Source of the DNA: Paraglomus occultum
Taxonomy: Eukaryota; Glomeromycota; Glomeromycetes; Paraglomerales; Paraglomeraceae
Reading direction: 5' to 3'
Assembly: GCA_910592205.1 (NCBI GenBank)
Contig: CAJVPJ010000014.1
Location: 17,998-81,997 of the forward strand
DNA length: 64,000 nt
Below are positions 24,396-38,836 of the stretch, piece after piece. Positions within the stretch are counted from its first letter, which is position 1, and every line of letters begins with the position of its first letter. The translations under genes and the position numbers were made by a program. The notes below the pieces were generated by a model that saw nothing but the letters and a program-made list of their open reading frames with translations, searched no databases and was not told where the DNA came from.

Positions 24396-27300
24396 TGATT
24401 TAATTGTGCGAGTGTCACGATGACAAATGGGCTGGTTTTGACTTGTAAATTTTATTTTACTATTAAAAATCGCTAAATGTTTGTATAACGAAATTGTTAA
24501 CTCTGTTATTCTATATATAGTTTGATTAAAGCGATTATATTAATACATTAACCCATTTAATTTAGTTCATGTATTATGGGGAGAGAAGAACAGAAATAGT
24601 AAAAGGTTATAGAATAATAGATAGCCAAGACATATACACATACTCTCTATTGATATACCCATATACACACATACGCATACACACACATACACATACATAT
24701 ACCGTAACTTATCATTACACACACTCTTTTTTTCACATTCTTTTTAGTAAAAAGGTATGTATGCATTTCATCATCAGAAACGCAGATGTCACGCCAATGT
24801 GGGGATGGAGATATATAAACCCATATTCGGTATGTGCTGACTTGATCTATTTCCTTATCATTGAATAGCTTATTTTGACTTGCTACCGCCACTCGGCCCT
24901 ATTCGGCACTTTCGTGCGATCATTTCGTATGTCTTACTAAAAAAAATTAATACTGATTATTCTGATTATTGTTCCAGATTTAAAAAAGAAAGAAAAAGGA
25001 AAAAAGAAAGGAGGTTGAGTGCCACCCCCACCCAACCCCTTTTGTCGGTTGCATGGATTGTTGTTGTGTTGTTGTGTTGTTGTCGTTGTCGTTGTGTTTC
25101 GTGATGCGTCAGAATATGTTCACTGTGGACCAAATGTGTTATACAGGGATTGCCGTGTATCCTTATTTATATTTGGTCATCCCGACTTTACCATTCACCG
25201 TAGCATAAAAGATGGAAAAAAAAGGGGGGAGGGGATGGTGCTAATGTCAATAGTCGTATCACATGAAAAACCGGCAATGAGCCGGATATACTTCCGATTC
25301 GAGAATTTGAGTTTATGCTGAGACAAGCAATTGTGAACAATAAAGAAGAAAACTTGGTTAGAATGAAATTTTAGATTTACGTATTGGTACGACCGTATGA
25401 TTGGCTGAACATTATATAATATTGTAATATGTGATTATCACTATTATTATCTCTCCTCCCCCCTCATTATATTATATAACGTAATTATTTATCCATTAAT
25501 TAATGATTTATAATAAAGTATCGCAAATGACACCAGCTGCCAAATGGACAATTCTCCCTTTCGTTTGACTTTTTTAGTCGGTAATTATAACAAATGTAGT
25601 ATAATACGAAATTCCCATCCTGATATACTACGGAGATGGGTTGTGTGTTAGAGATGTGATCAAGGGAGTAAATGGCATGTGGGTGCGTTTATTTGACGTG
25701 CTTGCTTTGTTTTTGTCATTATTTATTTATATTATGTTTGTTGATCTCTTATTATTATTATTATTGTAACGACCAACCTTCTTTGTAATGGCCCGCAACA
25801 ATCCATACAACCCCATCCATCATACAGCCATACACAACCATACACATACACACACATACCCCCTCCCCATTATCGGCTTCTTTTTTTCTTCTTTCTTCCG
25901 TCTGCTTTGTCAATCAACCCAAGCAGGGAAAAATTTCGTCATCATTATGCGTGACCTGCGCCAAACGCCTGATACCGCAGGGAATACTGTGATGATGATG
26001 GTGACAGTGCATGAGTAACAGTGGCATCTATGGACATATGCAATAAGTGACAAGTATCCTAACTTAATTTGCAATGTCTGTCATGAGCATCTGTTCGTAA
26101 TCATCCAATGATAATCCCGTTTGATTTTTGTGTGATTTGCCTCACATATTAAATCAAAGTTTATTGGATTATCTAACCACAAATAATCACGCAATATCAA
26201 TAATTGACATCTACAGTGAGTCACTTACATATCATCAACCAATCACAACAAATCTACGTGAGCCTGTGATTCCGAAACGTTTGATAACGCAAAAACGTAA
26301 GGTTATAGTGACTATGAAAATAGCCGTGTGTAACATATTCCGTATATCAATTGTAACACACAACCTGTTCCCGTTCGCGCATTATCGGTAAGTGCCGCAT
26401 TAGACATCCTCCTACTCTTTCCTCCCCTCCCCATAAACATTCCTGGGAACGACAACAGACATCTTGTTGGTAACACAGTTGTTTGTGCAATAATAAGGAA
26501 TATTCAGAGCAAAATGCAAAACAGGAATAAATGCTTGTGGGACAAACATGATTAAAAGGAGGAGCGTTTGAGGGAGAGAAAGATAGTGCACCAACCCCAA
26601 AGATCTGTGGGTAACATTCTCATTGGAACGAATTGCAGATCTTCACGAACAGGCCATGCTATGACAACATGATAATGCATTCCACACACTAATTTGAAAA
26701 AAAACCACCGCCAACTGTTATTATTAATACTGTGACAATGCATTTGATAAACAATCTCACAATCTTTGTCCAATAATCATAATAAGCAGAACGCAGATCC
26801 TACGCCAAAATATAACAATATCGACATAAAAGCGGATTATTCCCAATATCTCGCTCTTGTCGTACGAACGCACGCTTCCGTCTAGAATTGATAACATAGT
26901 TCCGATATCGATTATAAGTTATTCCCAATTAGAGTTCAATGGCTGCTAATAAAAAAAAGTAACATTGTTATTATTATTATAATTATTTCGCATATAAATT
27001 AATGAGTCTAAACTATGTAAACTTTAGTGCAACTAATATGGCGAAGAGGTCGGGCTGGGGCGTCGCTGATTGGTTCAAATCAATTTAATTACCAGTCTCA
27101 TAATTAATGTTCACATGTTTGGAACCGCATCGATGGAGCTTTATCGAGAAAGAGCTGTCCGCATATGGTCATTCACGCCCTTTCACACAGTTATCTGTAA
27201 AGTTTAGTTCTCTCCTTTGGAAACGCATGTTAGACGGTCCCCAGCCTTTTTCTACAACATCCCAGTATATTCGATATTCTATTTTCGGTTAAGATGTTTT

Positions 27301-30300
27301 TTTGTGTTCGTTCCATCGAATTGCAAAGGATTCGCCCCCACCCGCGCGCCTTGAAATAAAGACAGCAAAATTCCCTTTGTTTGTATGGCTTGTCAATCAT
27401 ATCTAATATTGTGGCATGCTGCCATATCGTCATTTAGTGATAATATCGGCTTTGCGCGATTTTAGTTATGATTCTTACTAATCTGTCCACCCTCCCACCC
27501 CATAGAATACATCATTTTATTTCAAAAATTCATTAGCACAAGGGGAAAAAAAAAATAGAAACATACGTCGCCCAATATCAAGAGAGATCGGTATGCGCTA
27601 TATGGCTAGACTGACACGATTTTCATTACATGTGGCAAAAGTTAAAAAGCCAATTTGGGAGGAGGCTGTGAACCTTTTTGATACCAGGGCTAAAAGTGTG
27701 ATTGTTGACTGCTTTTATCTATAGATTTCGTGTCTTTAGAATTTAAAGACATGTATTGAGTAAGCCAATTTTCTAGTCCTTTCCTTAATCGTATTTCATC
27801 AACTTGTGTGATGTAATTACAAGTTAACTAACCTTTATAATCCCGCATATGCATGAAACGTTATGTAATCGACAATCAAACTAACTGTTTCTCTACCGTA
27901 TTAACTAAAGAAACATTTTGAAACAGTGCGTTTATTATGTACTTGTTACACAGTATTAAGCAAATTTTTGAACTTTGATTTTCAATAGGGAAAGTGGGAA
28001 GCATGTAACAAAGACTTTCAATTATTGCAGGTCTGTCATGGCCTTTGTGATTGTTCGACGGAACCCCGGGTATGAAAGTAAAACGAGACTCTAGTAATCT
28101 TGCTTTGAAATTTGAATATCAGAAAGAGCGTGGGTTTTCTGATGCGCGTCTTGTATTTAATGAATCGGTAAAGTTGCTACTAAAGAAGCTCTGTTTACCG
28201 TATCACGTTATCCATCGTAGAGCAAACGATGGGTAATAAGAAATGATAACGATAATTCTGTATGGAAGCGAGAGTCATGATCAGGCGTCATACGAGATGT
28301 GTTATCATAAATGAGACATAATGTGTTACTGTTGTTGTTTTTTCAATTAGCTTCTGACCCTCGATTCTTTCGCAGTATATGAACGTGCATCCTAGGAATT
28401 TTTGGTTGCCTGGTAGAGCATATGCTGGTTTCATGCGTTAAACTACAACTCTGAACATGTTGTGTTGGAGAAGGGCATCATGACGCATTCTTCATTTCTT
28501 TCACAATTTCATTTTGCTGATTATCCGGTCTTTCTCCTTAATATTAACTTAATACACATTGACTACACCGAAACGCAAGAATCAAAGAACGAAATTCGAC
28601 ATCAGGACTCCAATTTTATCAAGTAGTTATCACTTTTCTTTCAAAGAAACTGCTCAGGTTGTGAACGGCTTGTATGACAAAAGGATGTTTGTCATTATTC
28701 ATATTATAATAATGCATGGTCTTTAATGGTATACTTATCCTAAGGTGCCACACCTTCTGGGTGTCTGGAAATTGAATCAGCATCGCGTAAGGTCGGAATA
28801 AGTTATCATTTCGTTCATCCCAGTCAGTAATTGGAATTGATTGATTCGGCAGTAGCTCTATTACTTCAGTCGGCCGGTTTAAGTTCAGAAACTTGTTGGT
28901 GTTTAGGATGAGACAATAGATGCGTAAGTTGGTGAATTCTCAGTTTTTGTTCCGGTTAAATGATACACGAAATTTCTTTACCAAGAAAGAATATGTTGAA
29001 CTAAAAAACTTATCTGACTACAATTAAAGAAGAGTTAAAAAACCGACGAATAAAAGTTTTTTATCCTGGCTGAGTTAGTGAGTAAGTTATTAGGATTAAT
29101 TTTTTCTGTGATTTTAGCGGTAAATAAAATAAACAAAAAAAATATACGCTCAATCTACTTACGTAAATTTTGAGTGGAGATAATACATGCTCGATAGAAA
29201 AAAGATACTGATGACGAATAATGTTTGATACTATGCAAATACAGTGTTCAGCTGTCAACCAATGCGGCGAAGGATAAATTGAAAATGGGGAAATTAATTA
29301 TAACGTGAGCCGGAAAACGCATCGAAACAGCATTTGGTGCACACTATGTACATTCTCTGATGTAACGTAATGAGTTAAGACCCGACGTGGGAGATAATTT
29401 TACGCAACTGGATGTATAACAACTACCTTTTCCATCTGTTAACAAAGAAAACTGCAAATGGGCGTACTACATCAGAACAATAAATAACCATAACGCTACA
29501 AAAACCATTTACCCTCACCTACTACTAATACCGACCAATCGGCAAACTCGATAACAGAACTATTAACGTCAACACTCAACGTCCCAAAATACTCGAAACA
29601 ACCTACATGAAAAGATTCAAAATAACAATTTATCAGTATCACAATACCTACGTGAAAAACTATCCATCAAAAAATCGACAAAAAGGTTCGAACCTTTTGT
29701 CCAACAAATGGCTATTGAATTACTCAGAAAAGAATAATGGTCTGGATGTCTTTATTAGAAATCTTGTCTACAAGTAAAATGTTGGTTCTGTGCCCAACCG
29801 GCAATACATAGATGAGGAATACTTGGATAGGAAAGCTGATGAAAAGAAGAACAAAGTTTAATGCCAGTGACACTACTATCGATATAGTAACAATAATAGT
29901 TATAGGTGAAAATAGATGACACCGAGTAATCAAAAATTTGTCATACAGTACTAATACGCATTCATAGCTTGGATTTTCATGTAATTATTACTACCATCTC
30001 AGCCTTTGTCTATTTCCTCTTTTTGGCATATTATTGTAAAAGTAATTACCTTTCTGAATAAAGACTAAAATTAATATTTTTTGCTTAGGAAAAATTTAAT
30101 ATTCGACTTTCTGTCTAGTATATTTGATTTTGACGTTATTGGTTCTTTGGACCATTATGTTGAAACCAGATCATTTCATTGTGACAGCATTCCAAGCTAG
30201 CAAATGCAATCAGTTCAATACATAATTTTTTCCTGAGTAAACCAATATTATTTTGCATGCATCCTTGCACTTAAAGAAGTGATCTTTCAAGCTTGACAAT

Positions 30301-33300
30301 TATGACTCCTGAAATAGATTACACGTTTTTGTGCTATTTAAACTGCATGACATCGAACATACTAAGTTTAAGCGTGACGGTATCTCGGACTCAGACACAA
30401 CATTTACAAGTTTTACAATGTCAGAAAGATATCATTACCTGGTAAATATATAAGTTTCTATGCTTTAAATATTCGTTTATACTAACTCACTAACTGATCT
30501 TTGTTTAAGTTAATTGTTTTTATATAAGAACATTAAAGTAACTGTTCGATCAGTAAATTTTAGAGAGATTTTTATTGAAATACAATGACTGGAGCAGATC
30601 AGAATCTACTTAGCAAAAAAATTTGTAAAAAAGTTATGCCAGCAAAATATAATAAACATTCGCAGGGTTATGTATTTACTTTACGAATTTTCTAAAACGT
30701 AAGCGAAAAGGTCACACTGGGCATCTTCATTGTAATCGTCTTTCTTTCGACTTATGTTTATGATACACTCAATAGCTTTTGTTCAGACAAGTTAGTCAAC
30801 GTCTATTACAACTTTATTGTCTCCTGTTACAGTATGATAAATATTTAATCTACAGTGTATAGAAAGAGGGCAAAAAGCTATTTATTGCTGTGTTATGATG
30901 ATTAGAGAAATTAATAAGCTTCATACCCTATTTAATAGTTTATAAGCAGAGATTTTATTGTTATAAATTAATAAAGTATTTCTTCAAAAAATTTTGATAG
31001 TCCAAAAACATCTGTAATAGTATGTGCTTACGTCAAAACATAAAATAAAACGCGAAACAAAATAGTCTATATTGCATAACATCTATTTTTGTTATTTTTA
31101 CACTGTACGTGTATATCTGGTAATAAGTAGATTTTTTATCTGTCCGTCATACCGTCAGTGTTTATTCTACACTAAAACGCCTAATTAGTAGTTATTGCGT
31201 ATTTAGAGTAATACTATACAATAAAGACGGCAAAAAAATAGATATTGGGTTGATAAGTAGACCTGCGTGATCTAGTGTGTAACGAAAAAAACCGCCTTCC
31301 GAAAATTGAACATATTTTGTAAAAAAACCAAGGGTGCGTGTTGTTATTGATGACAAACCCGTCTTTATGTTTGATTACTCTCCATGTATTCAAGTAATAA
31401 TTATCGTAATTAGTTCCGTTGTTCTCCCCCTTGTTCTTTGCAACCACAGAGAGACGAAGTTCAACGACAAACAATTATCATTATTGGCTTAATGGCGTCC
31501 AATCCCTAAATGAAAGACCAATATTGTCAAGAATAACGTTGAAACATGGATGCTAAGAAATAAAACAATTTATGACCGAAGAATGGACGCAATTCCAGAA
31601 ACGACTGTACAAAATTAATTTCATTGATGAAAAAAAAAGTGTGAGCTTGTTTTGCAGAAAAATGGCGATAGAATTTTGTATTGCAAATTTTACCTGCAAT
31701 AAAGCACATTATAAGCTTTATGTTTAAAAATTTTGCATGGCCATTGAGTTATGGTATATTTTATGATAGCGGTTTTTTTCGTTACACACTGTACAGTACA
31801 TGTGATCTTTATTTGTGATATAACCCGGCGATTGCAGCATGAGTAGTTTCACTTCAAGATACAATTTATTAAGTTTGTGTAAATGCTCACTCATGCTTAC
31901 TTTTACATGATAGCAGCAAGTTGCTTACATGCATATTAATATGTTAAATTTTGATCGTTAAAAAAATTTTATATATGATCTAAACTGGCGAAAAGAAAAC
32001 GCCAGAATTTATGTATCTCTACAAATTTGACATTATTACAATTAAGAATGTTTGCTTTTTAAATAAAACTATCAAAACATATTGATGACATACCTTATTC
32101 GGCGCAAGCGCCCTATTATGAAGACAGGCGAAAAAAGCAGCCAGGCAGCAAGTCAACTGGCCGTACCCGCCGGGGAGTTTATTCTATTACTCCACAGACA
32201 AGGAGGGCCATGGAGGTGTTCCTTGCCGAAGTAGAAACAATAACTTTTCTTTTAAAAAATCTGTTAAAATTTTAAAGATATGTCAATATAACCAGTCTGT
32301 TAAGTAAAGAAGGAGGACAAATACAATCTAAAACTTACTTACAGCTTTATAAATTTCTTTAAATATTTACCTATGAAGTAAAAAACAATTTTTTATTTTC
32401 TCTATCAACATGTTTTTACTAAATTTTTTAAAATTTATAATGTTTAAGTTTTTGCATTTGTAACTTGTTAGTTTAGAAATTTGACGAGAGCGTTTTATTT
32501 ATATTTGACTCTGTTTCTTCTCTCACTATCTTACGTACATTGTTTCGTCATTGTATGCATCGTTTTTTTTTCATAGTTTCACAACTATCAGAACAATTCT
32601 ATAGTAATCGGACAAATAAACCGACTTTTTTTCTGCAGCTGCAGTACATTGAATCCATGCACTTATTCCGTAACGAAGACCGTTTTTAGACGAACGAGAA
32701 GCAGTATGGGGAAAGGAGAGTGACAAGCGCATGTTATTTTTGAGAACGACCAATAATCTTATGCAATAGCTTTATTGCATGGTTGTACGAAGGTAACATA
32801 AATAAGCAAATGCGAATAGTGATTGGTAAAATGCACTCGTATGTGATATGTACGTCATAGGAAGAAAGCTACAGCCGTATCAGTCATGAATCATTTACTC
32901 TCTAGATCAAAGCGATATCCACCAACGTTTTCTTATCGAATGCTAGATTTCCTCGTTTGACAATACTAAAGAAAAACTCTTTATCGCATTCATCAATCCA
33001 ACGCACACAATGTTAAGATATTCTATATAAGGAAACGACAGATGTCATTAGACATGGAATTACGCTTGTCAAAATCCAATCTAACTCCTTTTTGGTGATC
33101 TACATTTTGGTGCGTCCGCCCATGCATTTAAGGCGTTTCAGCACAACTTCTTTTGGCAAGTGACGCGTGGTAATGGAATAATATAGAACGAGTGTCGCAA
33201 CACATGACCACATGATAATCAGGCGTTTTTAATATTGTACTATCGAACAAAGAGAAAAAAAAAAGACGACATTGCGATAGAATTTAAACGGGGAAGATCT

Positions 33301-34794
33301 ACTGTTCGTGATTCGTTCAGTTTACAAAATGAAACATGCTGATACTGTGCATATCTATATCACATGTTCCTATAAACAATAACAATCATAGTCGCTACAA
33401 ATCGGGATGCTTGCATACCGCTGCAAGGAAAATCTAAAACTCGAGCAACAGCGCAACGACCATAGAAGTAATTAGCCGGTCTTGTAAATAGTCCACAAGA
33501 ATGTATGATGGTAAAGATTTTAAGTATGACTTTTGATACGTAACAACTGTTGTGCTTTTGTTTGGTAGTAACAACAAATCAGCAGCTTTGGCCTTCGAAT
33601 CATGCTCATGACAAGGACAAGGCGATTTAATATTTGATAACTCGCATCTCACCGGATGCCCCCAGGAATACAGCAATTTCCGCAACGCTGATCTTTGTAT
33701 CTAATTCTGATATGCTCTCATTCGCAAGGACAACGCCGAATGCTTCAAGGCGAGAAAGTATTGAAGCTTTAATGGAACAACCTTTCGATAACCTAATGGA
33801 ACATGAAAACAACGAGAGGATACAAGCAAGAGGTTTTAATCCCAAACTAGTATCGAAATAACAGCGGACTTGCACTTATCGATGGATTTTCGCCGTCCAA
33901 ATGGTGTCTTAGTGGAAGAGACATGAATGCTGTCATAAACACATTAAATATCAGCCTGAAATGTTGACTTCAAAGCGGAGCGATTGCCAAATTTTAACTT
34001 TCTTAGATTTTTATCAATCATATACTATAATTTTCTTTTCTTGTCTTAATTACTACAGGTCCGATTTCACTTAAAACACCATGTTTGTTTATCTAAAAAG
34101 AAGGGACCGGATATTTACCATGTGTTAAAGTCTCTGCGACCGCTGCGTATCAAATAGAATATTTTGGTATGTCTGGGAAACGAAAAGGCTTGAGAAATAG
34201 GAAATCGGGGTCTGCAAGATTCGAGTTTTGCGACGCAAGATATTTCGTGGACGTTGGCAAACCATCACATACTCGAGATAAGCTCGGGATCGCCTGGCCG
34301 CTTATACTATTCAATTGGGATGTGCATCTAGATCTTCGCGCGAGGCATCCACTTTCACTGTTGTATTGTCTGCACAGTTACCCTAACCCAGCTACATGAA
34401 GAACTAACGTTCGGTATTCCATTCCGCCAGGAGCCATCAATTCTATAATTACTCTGCGCAGGCAGCCTTCATACCAGATACGCAGACTCCGTTAATTGAT
34501 AATACCTCATCGATGTGCGAGTCAAGTGAGCATATCACTTCGACTTAACGTAAGCAGACTGGCTGAACGGCTGAACAGGTGATATTCCGTAGAATACAGT
34601 CCACGGGACGGGGATTTTTCTTCGCTATATCGAATATAGTAAAATTTTAATTTGGTTTAGAAAAATTCTTCACTCTAATGTAGACTTTATTATATGTCAG
34701 TTTTAATTCTATAAACATAACGGACTTTCTGCAGTAGTATTGGATCTTTATTAATAGGAATAATGAAACAGAATTATTATAAGCCTTTCTCAGC

Positions 34795-35239
34795 TTATAC
34801 GCTTGCAAAGGTTCTCATCTCACCAATATCGATTTCACTGCGATAAATGCTGGCATTGACTTTGTAATCGAAACCAGACGTACTTGTATTTGTAGCATGA
34901 CCGCAAAGCAGAATACAGTCTACCTGCAGGAACTCCAAATCAGTGTCTATCCATGTGGGGGGGATGTGCTGTCTTCCAGACCATCGACTGTATAAACCTT
35001 GGATTTGGATGTACACCAGATTTTGGTCCGTTGTGGTTCTATAAAGAATCCCGCTCTGAATTAATCAGTTGTTTCTGGATTTTATTTACTGTTTGCAGCG
35101 TTTTACTTTTGCCGCCTACATCCGGGTGTTTACTCGAACTTGGTATCGCTCTCTCATAATCGCGGGTGATGTTATCTTGTCCTCCAAATCACAATATTGA
35201 GCCTTCCTTTCCCTGTTTTCTAATAGTTGGCATAAACAT
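34795..35239 (-). pseudogene. Decayed or misread hypothetical gene
   Basis: Minus-strand reading from an ATG at 35239 (MFMPTIRKQGKEG) meets a TGA and continues in the same frame with FGGQDNITRDYERAIPSSS and KHPDVGGKSKTLQT. A frame change near 35070, or a very short 34-base GT-AG gap, leads to a second stretch (SGILYRTTTDQNLVYIQIQG), which ends at a stop at 34795 after GFDYKVNASIYRSEIDIGEM. Both halves have coding-like composition unlike the surrounding AT-rich DNA. I cannot name a family. The internal stop and frame change suggest a pseudogene. Confidence 0.4.
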
Positions 35240-35659
35240 CTTGCCCAAAAAACAATCACACGCTCACTTGTGATAAATAGGAATCTCATCAAAAAGTGCT
35301 TTTTGAAAACGCATAAACAACTACTCGTTTATTAGAAAGAAATGTTAATTAAACGTGATGAATTCTAACGATTCTTATTACTAATGTATGACCGTGAGTG
35401 CTCTTACTATGTGCAACTACACCCTTATTATTCTCTCATTTCCAATATTTGTCGTGTCTTTCCTTTCCTTTCTCTTCATTACTATTACTAATATTCTCTT
35501 TATGATTCTCGCATCTACATCGTTCGACTCATTTTTCCTCATACAGTTGGATAATACGGACCTACGCACCTTTGACTTTTCTCCACTAACGCATTCATAT
35601 TACGTGTAATATTCTTTACAAAAAACGCGAATTGTACAAAAAACTGTGGCGGTTGCGCT

Positions 35660-35678
35660 CCACTCCAAAGTGGAGTGG
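35660..35678. repeat. Short stable hairpin
   Basis: CCACTCCA at 35660-35667 pairs with TGGAGTGG at 35671-35678 over a three-base loop; flanking GTTGCG and CGCAAAC extend the stem imperfectly. Confidence 0.75.
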
Positions 35679-38600
35679 CTACGCAAACATATTTTATTCA
35701 AGTATCATTCTCACCACCCGACTACTTATAAATAATATTACTGGTCCAAACACAAAACTCTAAATAATAGCAAAACAAAATTCAGCATTATAATGTTAGA
35801 GCCTTTCAGTACTTGGTGACTCATAATTTTGTAATTTTACAACTTGCAGGAGCTTGTTTGAAGGTTTACTCATATAATAATATGACATGTTTAGAAGTAC
35901 AGGCTAATTAATAAGATTCCATAAAGTCAGTAGTTCTATTTTGTAATCGATCGATTTGCGGCATTCACTGTATTGACGTTGGGAAGTCCAACGCATAATT
36001 TGCGTTACTATCGGGTTTTTCCCTACTAAATTATATTCTTTTAGTGCTGACATTAAATCATTGTAAAACTTAATGCTGTTAAAAAAATACAGAACGCTTG
36101 TTGTTTTTGGCAAGCGAGACAATTTAAAAGTCGGTTGTTACCTTACCAGTCGAAGCAAACATAATTTACACACGAGTGTTTGTGGCGCGCGTAACGGTAA
36201 TGATGTCAGGTAAACAAAAGGATGAGATAATAATGTATTCATATGGCCTGGGAACATAGTAGCCTTTGATTGTCACAACTCACTCCCTGTTTATTGGAGC
36301 GATAACAGAAACAAAACTTGACAAAATTAACACACATGTTTCTTCATAGATTTAAAGTGATAATTAATAGATTACAAAAAAATATTATAATGAGCGAACT
36401 AAATTATTTTAATATAAACATCAACAAATATCAAAGATCGATATCTTGTGACTTGACTAATTTAAATAAAATTGTGTTATTAGTTGTGCTAATATAATTT
36501 ATAACAAAAAACTATGCTTAATGTCAAACTTGTCGAGATAAAGTATACAGTAGTTAAGGGCGGATAAATTGGCCCAGTATTGATTGAGGTGGGAAAAAAT
36601 AAGTAGTCAGAATTTTGACCTATTAACGGTAAAATATTGTGAGTAGAAATATTCTCAATTAATTTGAAGGCGAACGCTCTTCGATATATATAATTGACTA
36701 GAACAAGCAGCTTTTATGATCAGGAACTTCAATCATCATTATTTTCTACCACGGTCTCCGTTAATTTTACCAAACTAATTTAGAGGGAGTTTCTTAAATG
36801 TAATAGTAACTCCATCTTTTCCGTCACAAAATGTTCTAAATTTTGGGTATGCACTTTCTTAATAACACTAATAATAACCCGAAGATTTAATTAGATTTAA
36901 CGTCTAATTATTAGCAAATTAGTTCATAATTTAAAGAAAATATGTTTCAAGAAATGCTTAGCGACCTGACAGATATGCTTAAAGTCGTTATAAAACCGGG
37001 TTAACAAGCAATGCAAAAGCATGAGCAAAATAATGAACAGACGTTTCGACACACATTTAATTGTATTTTACATAGTATAGATTGAAAATTACTCACGAAT
37101 GACAAGGAATTTTTGCAAACCCTTGTATTAATATGTATTATCGGGCACAAGTACATTTGAAAGTGAATCCATGTCTTAAATTTTACCTACACTACTAATT
37201 GAGATGACACATTTATGACAACTAGCTTTCTTCGCAATAAAGAGAATTGACTCTGGTAGCTTTGTTATATTAATCATAGAATGCATCATCATACCCTGCA
37301 GTTTAGCTTGGTTCCCTAATCATTTCAGAGTTGATTGTAATTACTCTTATTGCATAAGGACTAGATTTTGTACCATATATTAGTTATAAGATTTCGTATA
37401 AACACACAGCTTACAAGCTGTTAATTTATAATACGAAAGGCATACAATCAATTAAGTGATAATGTTGGTTAGCCGCATACGAAAATTAATTACTGTCCTC
37501 ATAACATTCTCAAATCCTTGGTCATAAAAAAACGTTCAGTCTTTGTTAAAGACACGCAAACACAATTGCTAAACGTTAAACGCTGTCACGTTATGCGACA
37601 AAAGCACGACATTGTTTGCCTAAAAAAAATCGAAAGGTTATACGAGTCCACTCTTCCTTCAATGCCATGAACAATTCCGCATAATACTATTCAGAATTTG
37701 TAAGCAGGATCAATTAGCAGTTTCGTATTCCTTACAACTGTTGACATATTATTTATTTAGTTAAAGGGAGAGTTATATTTGAAATATTGAGTTTCGACAA
37801 CAAATCTTAAATAAGAACATCCAATAAGGTTACGCTCTGTCGGTATACAAACTTGCTCTATTGGAAGAGGGAGGCAAAGTATTATTAATTTCTGGAGTCA
37901 ACGTAGCGCAAGACATCTAGATTAAATTCAATCATCGAAACTGTTCTATATTCTAATGACGAACTTTGTTTGAATTGTGTTGGCGTTTCCCCCTTTATTC
38001 TAGGCGAACGAGAATAAAGAATCGATGGATTATTGCACAAGAATTCTAAACAAACCACGTGATGTAGGAAAACGTTAATCCGCAATTACACATATTAATA
38101 CTAATAATGATAATAGTAACCACCTTTTTTGATACCACTTTCGGAGACGATTTTCAATTTAAATTTGTGAAAGATCAACCAATGTTTACTATGATATGTC
38201 AGTAATAACCTAGCCGAAGAGTCTGCGCTGTTACCCGTTACGCCATCAGGAATTCGTTGTGCCCTTTGTTATCTCCAGATAATTAATAAATGAGTATTGA
38301 AATAATTAAATAAAGCAATTAATTGTACAAGTTTTTTGTTTTGTACCTGTTTCAGATAACAATAATAATATCAAACTCGTTGTAAGACTATAAAAGTTAT
38401 ACAACTTCTTATCGAAGACGTATGTGCGAATCTAATATTTAAAAATAGTAACAAAGAATAAACATTAAACAACTAATATTACTTATTCGGGGAAGAGATA
38501 ACCCATGTTTATGTCGCACCATTGTGTTCATTTATCCTGTTAATTTCAAGAAATCATTGTAATACCCGAAACTCTCAAATATCACACTTATCACAATATC

Positions 38601-38836
38601 GTCCTACGAGCAAGACGATTGTTCCCGTTCTTTTATTGTCCAAATTCTCGCGTAATTTATTTAAAACTTTTATTTTTCTACTATGAGAACAATTACCAAA
38701 TATCTACAAATCAGTTATTCAAAACTGACATCTTTCCCATGACAAAAACTTTGAGAAAACCAATTAAAGACTATCATTATGGAGTTGAAATTAAATAAAC
38801 AAATATGTATATATGTGTGTATATTATACATTCACG

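Larger units (their letters stand above)
23273..38836. other. 15.6 kb gene-poor block
   Basis: No intact gene could be supported. It holds degenerate short repeats (24268-24395), CA- and TGT-rich microsatellites (24655-24712, 25056-25100), a perfect 18-base palindrome (29681-29698), a GC-richer island with a 60-codon frame on the plus strand (about 32095-32275), a decayed minus-strand gene (34795-35239) and a stable hairpin (35660-35678). Other open frames are under 90 codons and unlinked. Confidence 0.5.

Noticed and set aside
24655-24868. 99-codon frame over a CACATA microsatellite
   Set aside because: The frame is created by the simple repeat; no protein features.
33627-34399. Overlapping open frames on both strands in the gene-poor block
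   Set aside because: Neither strand shows a domain, start context or consistent splicing; possibly old transposon DNA but not demonstrable.
35904-36170. Minus-strand frame starting SRLPKTTS, with a possible intron
   Set aside because: A GTAAGG...TTAACAG pair would give an in-frame join, but no start codon, domain or second support was found.
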